A stretch of DNA of 50,046 nucleotides from Bacteroidales bacterium (lineage in GTDB: Bacteria > Bacteroidota > Bacteroidia > Bacteroidales > VadinHA17), in contig PLML01000179.1 of the NCBI GenBank assembly GCA_003141525.1, positions 28,392 through 78,437 of the forward strand, in the 5' to 3' direction. Of this stretch, positions 27,417-35,757 are shown piece after piece. The notes under the pieces are model-generated. The model saw only the letters and a list, made by a program, of their open reading frames with translations, was not told the DNA's origin and searched no databases. Position 1 is the stretch's first letter. Every line of letters begins with the position of its first letter. The translations under genes and the position numbers were made by a program.

Positions 27417-28319
27417 ATGATCAGGACCCTTGAACAGATGGAGCAAAAGGTGCTTGCGCTTAAAAAGAAGCATCGCATTGCTGTTGCATGGGCACAGGAT
27501 AATAATACAATTGGAGCGATATATAAAGCAGTAAAAAAGGGATTTATTGAAGGCATCCTTATCGGAAAACCTTCGGAAATCAGGAAAGCATGTAAACCTG
27601 AAGGGATTGATGACAATATCTTTACCCTGGTTGAATCAGACAATGAAATCAATGCTTCTTGTGAAGCAGTAAGGTTAGCAAAAGCAGGTGAGGCTGATAT
27701 AGTCATGAAAGGACTGGTCGGAACAGATAAATTTCTGCAAGCCGTAATGGATAAAGAAAAAGGATTGATGCTCCCAAATGCTGTGCTAAGCTATGTTTGT
27801 GCCCTTGAAATTCCTGCATATCATAAACTTCTGTTTATCACCGATCCGGCAGTAATACCTTTCCCTGACCTTGATCAGAAAGTTGCCATGGCCCGGTATG
27901 CAATAGAAATGGCCCGGAAGTTTGGTATCAAAAAGCCAAAAATTGCTCTGATAGGTGCATCAGAAAAAATGAGCCGCCATTTTGAGAGCTCTATTGATTA
28001 CTCAATAATGTGCAAGATGGCAGACCGAAATCAGATCAAAAATTGTGTTATGGATGGTCCTCTGGATATATTTCTTGCATGTGATAAAAAAAGTATTAAA
28101 ATTAAAGGAGTTGAAACTCCGGTCAGTGGCGATGCAGATATCCTCCTCTTTCCATCACTGGAATCAAGTAATCCTTTCTATAAAGGACTTATGCTTTTTG
28201 CTAAAGGTGAGCTGGCCGGACTAATAAGGGGAACAGAAAAACCTGTAATTGTAATGTCGAGAAGTGAAAGTGAAACATCCAAGTTTTTCTGCATTGCATT
28301 ATCCTGCCTGATGGCCTGA
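27417..28319 (+). CDS. ptb: phosphate acyl (butyryl) transferase, second of two
   Basis: Second Ptb-family phosphotransacylase, same length (300 residues). Conserved: ADIVMKGLVGTDKFLQAVMD, PKIALIGASEKMSRHFESS, CVMDGPLDIFLACD, GDADILLFPSLESSNPFYKG, and VMSRSESETSKFF. It resembles canonical Ptb and lies directly before buk, so it is the better candidate for supplying butyryl phosphate. Only 7 bp after the first ptb. Both copies keep the shared motifs, so neither looks dead. Confidence 0.87.
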   Translation: MIRTLEQMEQKVLALKKKHRIAVAWAQDNNTIGAIYKAVKKGFIEGILIGKPSEIRKACKPEGIDDNIFTLVESDNEINASCEAVRLAKAGEADIVMKGLVGTDKFLQAVMDKEKGLMLPNAVLSYVCALEIPAYHKLLFITDPAVIPFPDLDQKVAMARYAIEMARKFGIKKPKIALIGASEKMSRHFESSIDYSIMCKMADRNQIKNCVMDGPLDIFLACDKKSIKIKGVETPVSGDADILLFPSLESSNPFYKGLMLFAKGELAGLIRGTEKPVIVMSRSESETSKFFCIALSCLMA

Positions 28320-28353
28320 TGCCAGAAACCATAATCCGAAACCAATCTGAATT

Positions 28354-29430
28354 ATGACAGACCGACTAATTCTGGCAATCAATCCGGGTTCAACATCAAC
28401 CAAATTTTCTCTCTTTGAGGAAGAAAGATTAGTTTTTGAAAAAACACTAAGGCATTCTTCTGAAGAATTAAAGGATTTTGAAAGAATTACTGATCAGTTT
28501 CGCTTCAGAAAAGATCTGATAATGAATGAATTATCTGAACGAAAGATAGATCTTGCAAGAATTGCCGCTGTTGTTGGTAGAGGTGGCCTTGTAAAACCCA
28601 TTGAATCAGGTATTTATAGGGTAAATCAAAAGATGAAGGATGATTTGACAAACGGGTACTCGGGCCAGCATGCGAGTAATCTTGGCGGACTTATTGCGGA
28701 TGATATTGCCTCTTCTTTGTGTTGTGCTTCGGCATATATTGTTGATCCCGTAGTTGTAGATGAACTTCAGGCTATTGCCAGATTATCCGGCCACCCCGAA
28801 ATTGAAAGAAAATCTATATTTCATGCCCTGAACCAGAAAGCAGTTGCACGTATTTATGCGGCTTCAAAAGGGAGGAAATATGAAGAGTTAAACCTGATTA
28901 TCGCCCATATGGGTGGTGGCGTGAGCGTAGGGGCACATAAAAATGGAAGGGTACTTGATGTGAATAATGCATTGAATGGCGATGGTCCATTTTCACCGGA
29001 ACGCTCAGGAGGATTGCCTTCAGGACAGTTGGTCGATCTCTGTTTCAGCGGAAGATTTTCATGTGATGAGATTAAGACGATGCTTACCGGAAAAGGAGGA
29101 ATGGTAGCCTATCTCGGAACCAATAGTTTTATTGAGGTATGTAAAATGGCAGAAAAAGGTGATAAGAAGGCCCGTCTCGTCATGAATGCCGCTTCATACC
29201 AGGTTGGAAAAGAAATAGGAGCAATGGCTGCTGTTTTAAGCGGAAAAGTTGACGCAATCATTCTTACTGGTGGTATGGCTTATCAGGATACTTATGTCAG
29301 TGAAATAAGTTCTATGGTCAGCTTTATAGCGGAAGTTGTAGTCTATCCCGGTGAGGATGAGCTGAAAGCTCTTGCTTATAATGGTTTGCTTGCACTGGAT
29401 GGGAAAATTGAGGTAAAGACTTACAATTAA
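28354..29430 (+). CDS. buk: butyrate kinase
   Basis: Makes butyrate (or branched-chain acid) and ATP from the acyl phosphate. ASKHA-family kinase: LAINPGSTSTKFSLF at the N-terminus, VVGRGGLVKPIESGIYRVN, HASNLGGLIADDIA, IAHMGGGVSVGAHKNGRVLD, GPFSPERSGGLPSG, and ILTGGMAYQ. 358 residues, complete. Last gene of the cluster, 34 bp behind ptb; a long palindrome starts 20 bp after its stop and may end the transcript. The closely related branched-chain carboxylate kinase cannot be excluded. Confidence 0.93.
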   Translation: MTDRLILAINPGSTSTKFSLFEEERLVFEKTLRHSSEELKDFERITDQFRFRKDLIMNELSERKIDLARIAAVVGRGGLVKPIESGIYRVNQKMKDDLTNGYSGQHASNLGGLIADDIASSLCCASAYIVDPVVVDELQAIARLSGHPEIERKSIFHALNQKAVARIYAASKGRKYEELNLIIAHMGGGVSVGAHKNGRVLDVNNALNGDGPFSPERSGGLPSGQLVDLCFSGRFSCDEIKTMLTGKGGMVAYLGTNSFIEVCKMAEKGDKKARLVMNAASYQVGKEIGAMAAVLSGKVDAIILTGGMAYQDTYVSEISSMVSFIAEVVVYPGEDELKALAYNGLLALDGKIEVKTYN

Positions 29431-29450
29431 GAGATTTTGTAATAGATATT

Positions 29451-29526
29451 TTAAGGTCATGCCATGGCATGACCCTACAATCACACAAATGTTTATGTAG
29501 GGCCAAGCCACGGCGTGACCTCTTAA
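29451..29526. repeat. REP-like palindromic element after buk
   Basis: GGTCATGCCATGGCATGACC (29455-29474) is a perfect 20-bp palindrome. It is part of a larger inverted repeat: CCCTACA and TGTAGGG face each other across a 17-base centre, and TTAAGGTC on the left mirrors GACC...TTAA on the right. Such elements are dispersed in intergenic DNA of Bacteroidota. It sits between convergent buk and the SDR gene and could act as a bidirectional terminator. Confidence 0.65.
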
Positions 29527-29540
29527 GGGTGTTGATGATT

Positions 29541-30239
29541 TCACGGATTACTAATAGCCACCGGCAATATTTTCCCGTTAAAAAACTTATTACCGATAAG
29601 GGCAAAACCTGATATAAATTCAGCCATTTGTTTTGCATCTACAGGAGCTTTATATCCGGGAAATGCTTCATCAAACATTTCCGTCTGCACTGCGCCCAGA
29701 GCCAGACAGTTAACACTGATCCCATATTCCAAAAACTCATTTGCTAAACACTCTGTAAGACAGGCTAATGCAGCTTTAGAAGCACTATAATATGAAAGCC
29801 CCTTATACTTTGCACTTCCCTGAAAACCACCCATGCTTGAGATATTAACTATATGAGATCCTGCAGGCATCAATGGCTTTAAAATCCTGATTAGCGAAGC
29901 AGGACCGAAAAAGTTTGTCTCCATCGTCAGCCTGGCTTCATCATTTGTCATAACAAGAAAATCTTTCACAACAAGGAAACCTGCTATATTGATGAGAATG
30001 TCAACTCTCCCAAAATGATCGGAAACCATTTCTCTAAACTTCCTGTCCTGATTTTCAAAAAGTGACATGTCTAAAGAAAATGATTTTACATTTTTATACC
30101 TCGTTGAAAGACTATTTAAAGCCTTTTCATTTCTTCCTGTTACAAGAATCTGATTGTTAGTATCTTGTGCAAGATAGTTCACGACCTCCTTGCCGATACC
30201 CCTTGTTCCTCCATTGACAATTATATTCCTTCCGTTCAT
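29541..30239 (-). CDS. short-chain dehydrogenase/reductase (SDR)
   Basis: Classical SDR oxidoreductase of 232 residues. Cofactor loop VNGGTRGIGKEV near the N-terminus, NIAG (usual NNAG) at about 88, active-site Ser in VNISSMGG, and YYSASKAA with catalytic Tyr and Lys. Cytoplasmic, substrate unknown. Its tail contains GNKFFNGKILPVA, similar to the end of many 3-oxoacyl reductase-like SDRs. It is a lone gene, convergent with buk across the palindrome. Confidence 0.85.
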   Translation of the reverse strand: MNGRNIIVNGGTRGIGKEVVNYLAQDTNNQILVTGRNEKALNSLSTRYKNVKSFSLDMSLFENQDRKFREMVSDHFGRVDILINIAGFLVVKDFLVMTNDEARLTMETNFFGPASLIRILKPLMPAGSHIVNISSMGGFQGSAKYKGLSYYSASKAALACLTECLANEFLEYGISVNCLALGAVQTEMFDEAFPGYKAPVDAKQMAEFISGFALIGNKFFNGKILPVAISNP

Positions 30240-30300
30240 CTTATTTATCTTAAATAATCACATATAAAGTCAATAATTCCTTAGTGAACCTTAGCGCAGA

Positions 30301-30375
30301 CCTTCGTGTACCTTTGTGGTAAAAATAATTTATTGAACCACAAACCTGCCTGCCGGTAGGCAGGGGATCACAAAG
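30301..30375 (+). repeat. dispersed intergenic repeat, copy 1
   Basis: Bounded by CCTTCGTGTACC and GGATCACAAAG with a central palindrome CCTGCCTGCCGGTAGGCAGG. A second, inverted and longer copy is at 34498-34592 and shares the same end sequences and centre. It lies in the 480-bp gap 30240-30718, which otherwise holds only a promoter-like box and no gene. Confidence 0.55.
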
Positions 30376-30607
30376 TTAAAATTTAAGTAACACAAAGGGA
30401 AAAAATAAACATCTCTTATTCAATTATCCTGGTAAACTTAAAGTCATACATCAAAATCAATTAACTTAAAAATATTGAAAAAATGCCTCTTAAAGGAACT
30501 AAAAACAGGATAATTCACTTCATATAATAGATCGTTGATACATAACATAAAATATAAAATATTAATTGAAATGGTCGTTTTTTATATCATATTTAAACTA
30601 ATAATCT

Positions 30608-30615
30608 TATATTTG
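30608..30615 (+). promoter_or_regulatory. -7 promoter box upstream of proC
   Basis: TATATTTG matches the TAnnTTTG consensus exactly and would give a leader of about 95-100 bases before proC. No good TTTG -33 box at the expected spacing. Confidence 0.4.
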
Positions 30616-30718
30616 CGATCGTTTATATTACAATTAAGCAAAAATATGTTAATGTGAAAAAGCCAGGATCAGATATAAACCTATTTTGAATTTACCAGAA
30701 GAATTAAACCAGTGAGAA

Positions 30719-31516
30719 ATGAAAAACAACAGAGTATCAATTATAGGATGTGGAAATATTGGTATATCTATAGTGCTAGGGTTACTGAAACAGCAGATAA
30801 TTCCTGCTAAAAATATTACTGCCACCAGGAGAAATATCGAAGAGCTTGCCCACCTTAAAGAATATGGAGTAAGGTTAATGTCTGATAATATAGAGGCTAT
30901 TAAGGAATCCCATCTGATAATTATTGCGGTAAAACCCTATAATATTATAAGCGTTCTGGAAGAATTAAAGGATCATCTTAATCCCGGGAAACAACTTCTT
31001 ATATCTGTAACTGCCGGGGTGCCAATCAGTAAGATTAATGCTGTAATTAATAGCAGGGTACCGGTTTTCAGGGCAATGCCAAATATTTCTGCGAGTGTAG
31101 GCAAATCGGTTACCTGTATATGTCATAACGAAGTTAAGCCCGGGGAGCTTGAATCAGTGAAATTTCTGTTTGATATAATTGGTTCAACTATGACAATTGA
31201 TGAAGATCTGATGGAATCAGCGACAATATTAGGATCGTGCGGTATAGCTTATGTTCTCAGGTTCATAAGAGCGATGATTCAGGGAGGCATTCAGATAGGT
31301 TTTGATGCCGCAACAGCAAGCGCTATAGTAAATCAAACAGTAAAGGGAGCTGCAGAACTGTTAATAGAAAGACATCAACATCCTGAATTTGAGATCGATA
31401 AAGTGACCACTCCAAAAGGATGTACCATAGTAGGATTAAATGAAATGGAGCATAATGGTTTCAGCTCATCCCTGATAAAAGGACTGGTAGCTTCATTTGA
31501 AAAAATAGAAAAATAA
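30719..31516 (+). CDS. proC: pyrroline-5-carboxylate reductase
   Basis: Last step of proline synthesis: reduces 1-pyrroline-5-carboxylate with NAD(P)H. N-terminal Rossmann fold (VSIIGCGNIGISIVLGLL), IIAVKPYNI, VPVFRAMPNISASVGKSVT, then the helical dimer domain with GSCGIAYVLRFIRAM and TTPKGCTIVGLNEMEHNGF. 265 residues is the normal size. Single gene with its own upstream promoter-like box. Confidence 0.92.
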   Translation: MKNNRVSIIGCGNIGISIVLGLLKQQIIPAKNITATRRNIEELAHLKEYGVRLMSDNIEAIKESHLIIIAVKPYNIISVLEELKDHLNPGKQLLISVTAGVPISKINAVINSRVPVFRAMPNISASVGKSVTCICHNEVKPGELESVKFLFDIIGSTMTIDEDLMESATILGSCGIAYVLRFIRAMIQGGIQIGFDAATASAIVNQTVKGAAELLIERHQHPEFEIDKVTTPKGCTIVGLNEMEHNGFSSSLIKGLVASFEKIEK

Positions 31517-31727
31517 CGTTTAAACCAAAGTCAGAAGTCGAAGAGTTGTGCTGGCCGGAGCTAATCAAAGATCCTAACCGAATGAAGCACAGCAAAATGA
31601 GGAATCTCTTCTGCCATCCTGTTTTCTCTCTTTCTCATTATTTTAAAAAGATTGAATGCATAATATATTAATAAATGCATTTTTTCGTTTATTTGTATAG
31701 TTCACAATTAAAGTAACAAATTTTGAA

Positions 31728-32357
31728 ATGGTACTTAATAATCAAATAACTTCAATAATCCGTCACTCGCGAACTGTTCTGTTGATTAACTTGCTCGTAT
31801 TCACATCATTTTCAATAATATCAGGGCAGAATGCCAAGGAAGAACAATTCCCCTTTGATCAGAAGGATAATAATGGAACACCATCTTTTAAAGAGAGACT
31901 ATTCTATGGAGGGAATCTTGGATTACAGTTTGGGTCAGTTACTGATATTCAGGTCTCCCCGGTAATAGGATACTGGGTTCTGCCTAGGATAGCAGTTGCT
32001 TTAGGCCCTACCTACAGGTATTATAAATTCCAGAATAATGAGACAGCTATTTATGGAGCAAAAGGATATATTCAATTTGCTGTTATACAGGATCTTAGTT
32101 CGGTAATTCCACTAGGCGGACATACAGGAATCTTTCTTCATCTTGAAGATGAAGTGCTTAGTCTTAATTCATACTATTGGAAGTGGCCTAATCCATTTAC
32201 TTCTGAAAGGTTTTACTTGAACACCGTTCTTGCCGGAGTAGGCATAAGTCAACATTTAGGACGGAGATCTACACTGAATTTCATAGTTTTATGGCCATTG
32301 GATAACCCATATAATATCTACAGCAACCCTGAAATAAGAATCAGTTTTATTTACTAA
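31728..32357 (+). CDS. secreted outer-membrane beta-barrel protein, unknown function
   Basis: 209 residues with a signal sequence (hydrophobic stretch LLINLLVFTSFSIISG at about 18-33, then QNAKEE). The rest alternates hydrophobic and polar residues with many Tyr, Trp and Phe (GGNLGLQFGSVTDIQVSP, RIAVALGPTYRYYKF) and ends in a beta strand with a terminal aromatic (ISFIY), as in small outer-membrane barrels of about eight strands. No specific family recognised. The 31517-31727 gap upstream holds nothing notable. Confidence 0.65.
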   Translation: MVLNNQITSIIRHSRTVLLINLLVFTSFSIISGQNAKEEQFPFDQKDNNGTPSFKERLFYGGNLGLQFGSVTDIQVSPVIGYWVLPRIAVALGPTYRYYKFQNNETAIYGAKGYIQFAVIQDLSSVIPLGGHTGIFLHLEDEVLSLNSYYWKWPNPFTSERFYLNTVLAGVGISQHLGRRSTLNFIVLWPLDNPYNIYSNPEIRISFIY

Positions 32358-32448
32358 TCATTTCCGGACAATTTCCCAACTCAGCAGGATTTTTTAATAT
32401 TTATCCTGAAAATACTTATTGCCTGATTTCTCAAACGGCAAATTAAAT

Positions 32449-32456
32449 TATATTTG
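32449..32456 (+). promoter_or_regulatory. -7 promoter box of the slyD-symporter pair
   Basis: TATATTTG, an exact match to the consensus, 23 bp before the FKBP start codon, giving a short leader. Confidence 0.45.
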
Positions 32457-32478
32457 AATCGTCGAAAATTAAGCTTAG

Positions 32479-33015
32479 ATGAAAATCGAAAATAATAAAA
32501 TGGTCTCTCTGGTTTATGAACTTAGGGAAAATGATTCTAACGGCAGAATTATTGAGACTCTGGATGATTCAAGACCATTGACATTTATTTATGGAACTGG
32601 CAGGCTATTGCCCGTTTTTGAATCCAATATCAGTTTATTGGAAAAAGGAGATATTTTCAGGTTTATACTCAATTCTGAAATGGCTTATGGCGATAAAAGG
32701 GAAGAAATGATAATCAACGTTCCTGTTTCCGTTTTTAAAACTGATGGAAAAATCAATGAAGACATCTGCAGGGTAGGTAATGAGGTCCCGATGACAGATT
32801 CTGAAGGTAACCCTTTGACAGGAATCATTAATGAAATTGCGGACACCTACGTCAGGCTGGACTTTAATCATCCTATGGCAGGCATAGATCTGTTTTTTTC
32901 GGGTAAAATTGTTGACATCCGCGACGCTACTGAAAATGAATTAGCCGCGACAATGAATCCATGCTCCGTGTGTAGCAGCAAAGAACATTCAATTTGCTCA
33001 GGTAGTTGCAGCTGA
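32479..33015 (+). CDS. slyD: FKBP-type peptidyl-prolyl isomerase, SlyD-like
   Basis: Proline isomerase and chaperone with the SlyD layout: an FKBP core split by an insert-in-flap domain. Seen: VSLVYELREND at the start, PLTFIYGTGRLLPVFE, MAYGDKREE at the flap entry, then GNEVPMTDSEGNPLTG (insert domain), LDFNHPMAGIDLFFSGKIVDI closing the core. The tail after residue 160 has four cysteines and a His (CSVC...EHSICSGSC), suggesting metal binding like the His/Cys tail of E. coli SlyD. 178 residues, cytoplasmic. The symporter follows after 43 bp. Confidence 0.85.
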   Translation: MKIENNKMVSLVYELRENDSNGRIIETLDDSRPLTFIYGTGRLLPVFESNISLLEKGDIFRFILNSEMAYGDKREEMIINVPVSVFKTDGKINEDICRVGNEVPMTDSEGNPLTGIINEIADTYVRLDFNHPMAGIDLFFSGKIVDIRDATENELAATMNPCSVCSSKEHSICSGSCS

Positions 33016-33058
33016 TCTGAGTAAACAGTTATTTCAGCTGGCATAATTTAGATATTTA

Positions 33059-34444
33059 ATGCAAAAAGTCTGGAAACTTTTCCCTTATTTGCTACTGAGT
33101 GCTATTAGCATTGCACTTGTTCTTATAGTTTTAAAAGCCAATAATATACTTGAGATTTCTTCAGCTATACTGCTTATATTTAGAGTATTAACAGTTGTCC
33201 TCCTGTTTATTCATGCTTACCGTAAGAGATCTCTTACAACATGGATTCTTGTCAGCATGATTGCAGGAGCTGAATTCGGATATGACATTCCCGAAGCAGC
33301 AAAAAAACTTCAGGTTCTCAGCGATATTTTTCTGAGGATGATAAAAACCATTATCGCCCCGCTTCTGTTTTCAACTCTTGTCGTGGGCATTGCAGGGCAT
33401 GCAAATATCAAACAGATAGGAAGAATGGGATGGAAATCACTCCTCTATTTTGAAATTGTGTCCACACTTGCATTATTTATCGGACTTCTGGCAATAAATG
33501 TTGGTAAAGCAGGTGTGGGAGTTGTGTTGCCGCCAAACCCTGAGTCACCTGCAATTGCTGCTGTTAAGGCTCAAAGTGCAAGTGATTTTATACTCCACAT
33601 CTTTCCGGAGAATATAGCAAAATCCATTTTCGAAGGTCAGATACTCCAGATTGTAATCTTCAGTATTATTTTCGGGATTGCTGTAGCGTTAGTTAAAGAG
33701 AAGTACCGGACCCCAATGATCCGTTTTAGTGAAAGCCTTGCAGAAGTAATGTTTAAGTTCACCAATATAGTAATGTATTATGCACCTGTCGCAGTATTCG
33801 CAGCTATTGCCTATACGGTTGGACATATGGGACTTGATATTCTTTATAATCTCTTTAAACTATTGGCTACTTTATATGTCGCCCTGGTTGTATTCCTTGG
33901 TTTTGTCTTGCTTCCGGTTGCATTGATTTTCAGAATCCCCGTCAGACCATTTATTAAGGCAGTCTCTGAACCTGCGTCAATCGCATTTGCTACCTCAAAT
34001 TCCGAATCTGCATTGCCATCTGCGATGAAATCAATGGAGAAGTTCGGAATTCCCAGGAAAATTGTTGCATTCGTTATACCAACCGGTTACAGTTTTAATC
34101 TGGATGGTACAACATTATATCTGTCACTTGCCTCAATTTTTGTTGCCCAGGCAGCTGGAATTGACCTTCCAATTGAAAAACAGATTGTTATATGCTTTAC
34201 CCTGATGCTGACAAGCAAAGGCGTTGCAGGAGTGTCAAGAGCTGCACTTGTTATTTTACTTGGAACTGTTGTTAGTTTTGGTCTGCCGGTGGAACCTGTT
34301 TTTATTATATTGGGAATAGATGTTCTGATGGATATGGCACGTACATCGGTTAACGTAATTGGGAATTGCCTTGCTACAGCTGTAATAGCACGTTCTGAGA
34401 ATGAGTTTGATGACGTTGCAGCCAGAAACTTTAAACCTGAATAG
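33059..34444 (+). CDS. dicarboxylate/amino acid:cation symporter (DAACS family)
   Basis: Inner-membrane secondary transporter with the glutamate-transporter fold, 461 residues. Motifs: FATSNSESALPSAM (HP1 serine motif), NLDGTTLY (NMDGT equivalent) and LMDMARTSVNVIGNCLATAV in TM8. Aligned to GltPh this keeps Asp394, Arg397, Thr398 and Asn401, which bind an acidic amino acid, but has Asn at position 405 where GltPh has a cation-binding Asp. Substrate is therefore probably aspartate, glutamate or a C4-dicarboxylate; the coupling ion is uncertain. Starts with several hydrophobic helices; no signal peptide needed. Confidence 0.88.
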   Translation: MQKVWKLFPYLLLSAISIALVLIVLKANNILEISSAILLIFRVLTVVLLFIHAYRKRSLTTWILVSMIAGAEFGYDIPEAAKKLQVLSDIFLRMIKTIIAPLLFSTLVVGIAGHANIKQIGRMGWKSLLYFEIVSTLALFIGLLAINVGKAGVGVVLPPNPESPAIAAVKAQSASDFILHIFPENIAKSIFEGQILQIVIFSIIFGIAVALVKEKYRTPMIRFSESLAEVMFKFTNIVMYYAPVAVFAAIAYTVGHMGLDILYNLFKLLATLYVALVVFLGFVLLPVALIFRIPVRPFIKAVSEPASIAFATSNSESALPSAMKSMEKFGIPRKIVAFVIPTGYSFNLDGTTLYLSLASIFVAQAAGIDLPIEKQIVICFTLMLTSKGVAGVSRAALVILLGTVVSFGLPVEPVFIILGIDVLMDMARTSVNVIGNCLATAVIARSENEFDDVAARNFKPE

Positions 34445-34497
34445 ACTCGAAAACTCTTTCTTTTATCCTTTTTTTCGTTGTGGTAATTTGAGAATTG

Positions 34498-34592
34498 CTT
34501 TGTGATCCTTTGTGCATGCCAGCCGGTAGGCAGGATTCAATGGTTTTAGCTTTTAACAGAAAGGGACGCAAAGGTTATCTGGTACACGAAGG
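34498..34592 (-). repeat. dispersed intergenic repeat, copy 2 (inverted)
   Basis: Complementary-strand copy of the repeat at 30301-30375, with ends CTTTGTGATCC and GGTACACGAAGG and centre GCCAGCCGGTAGGCAG. About 20 bases longer than copy 1. The rest of the 34445-35224 gap carries the palindrome array described separately and no gene. Confidence 0.5.
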
Positions 34593-34799
34593 ACTTTTTA
34601 TAAGAGCCACAAAAGATTTAACATATTCAACCATCTCAAATTTTGATAACATCTAAACCTGTCCAGAATCGAATATTTAGCAGGATGTAACAGGAGAGTC
34701 AGAAATATTCAATTTTTAAAGTAAACCCTCCTTGTCTGAAATTTCTCAATCACTTCTTACTTTCCAAAAATTGCAGTTTATATGCAAGAATCGTTGACA

Positions 34800-35208
34800 T
34801 TACATCTGTAATTTATATGCTTTATCTTGTTTATTTACATGTGTAACTATTTCTTTAATTAATTCAAATTACAAAGTTAAATAATTCAATAAAAATATTC
34901 TGATAAAACATAATAAACAATAAATCAATATTATAAATATAGTTAATTGAAGTAATTAATAGTTGTTTCAATTGATTATTATAACTGAAATGACAAATAT
35001 ATTTAGATATGAATCTTAAAACACTGTATACTATGATATTATATAACTAAACTATTGTCTGACTTCATATAAGTTATCTTTTTAAATACCATATAATCAG
35101 ACATATACAAATGTAATGAGCCTGATTTTAAATAATACATTTTCTTAAAATGACAGATGTAATTAATTAAAATTACAAATGGAAATTATATATTATTTAC
35201 ATTTGTAA
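34800..35208. promoter_or_regulatory. array of TTACAnnTGTAA palindromes (putative operators) before an XRE regulator
   Basis: Perfect or near-perfect 12-base palindromes: TTACATCTGTAA 34800-34811; TTACATGTGTAA 34835-34846; ATACAAATGTAA 35105-35116; TGACAGATGTAA 35151-35162; TTACAAATGGAA 35173-35184; TTACATTTGTAA 35197-35208. Three are exact. The last ends 16 bp before the regulator's ATG and contains TACATTTG (35198-35205), an exact -7 promoter box, so binding there would block transcription. The last two also form a 10-bp inverted repeat (ATTACAAATG / CATTTGTAAT). The number and spacing suggest autoregulation. The DNA is very AT-rich, which raises chance matches, but not to three exact copies in about 410 bp. 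Confidence 0.6.
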
Positions 35209-35224
35209 TACTAATTATATCACA

Positions 35225-35662
35225 ATGAAAGAACGCTTGCTTGAATTTCTAAGGAATGAAAATAAATCTTCTGCCCAGTTAGCTGAGGAAATTGGTGTTC
35301 AGGCTTCAGGTATCTCCCATATACTCTCGGGAAGGAACAATCCAAGTCTTGATTTTGTGTTGAAAATGCTTGAAAAATATCAGTTCCTGTCAACAGACTG
35401 GCTGTTGTTTGGAAAAGGATCGATGTATAAGGAGAACAAAATGCAAAATCTGTTTGGCTATGATCCGGGAAATAGCCGGGAGACCAATGAAATCCTGACC
35501 AAAAGTGAACAAATACGACCGGAAATTGATTTTCAGAATGTTATTAAAAATAAAGCATTTGATGATTCTATAGCTCATACTGAAAAAACCGTCTTAGGAG
35601 TTGTTAAAATTGTCTGGTTCTATGAAAATAACAGTTTTGAGGAGTTTATTCCCCGACGATGA
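35225..35662 (+). CDS. XRE-family helix-turn-helix regulator
   Basis: DNA-binding regulator with an N-terminal HTH_3 domain at about 1-62 (SSAQLAEEIGVQASGISHIL as helix-turn-helix, SGRNNPSLDFVLKMLEKY) ending in the WLLFGKG signature common to Bacteroidota XRE proteins. The C-terminal part is partly disordered and ends in VVKIVWFYENNSFEEFIP, a short conserved tail seen in this group. 145 residues, cytoplasmic. The palindromic sites directly upstream are the natural candidate operators. pyrK-pyrD lies downstream on the same strand after a 95-bp gap and could be a target, though this is only positional. Confidence 0.88.
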   Translation: MKERLLEFLRNENKSSAQLAEEIGVQASGISHILSGRNNPSLDFVLKMLEKYQFLSTDWLLFGKGSMYKENKMQNLFGYDPGNSRETNEILTKSEQIRPEIDFQNVIKNKAFDDSIAHTEKTVLGVVKIVWFYENNSFEEFIPRR

Positions 35663-35757
35663 TGTTTTAGATATGATTTTGAGGTTTAAAAATTATCCTT
35701 TGTTTAAATTTTTTGAAACCATTCATTACAATTATCTTTGTCTTAAACGCATTTTTG

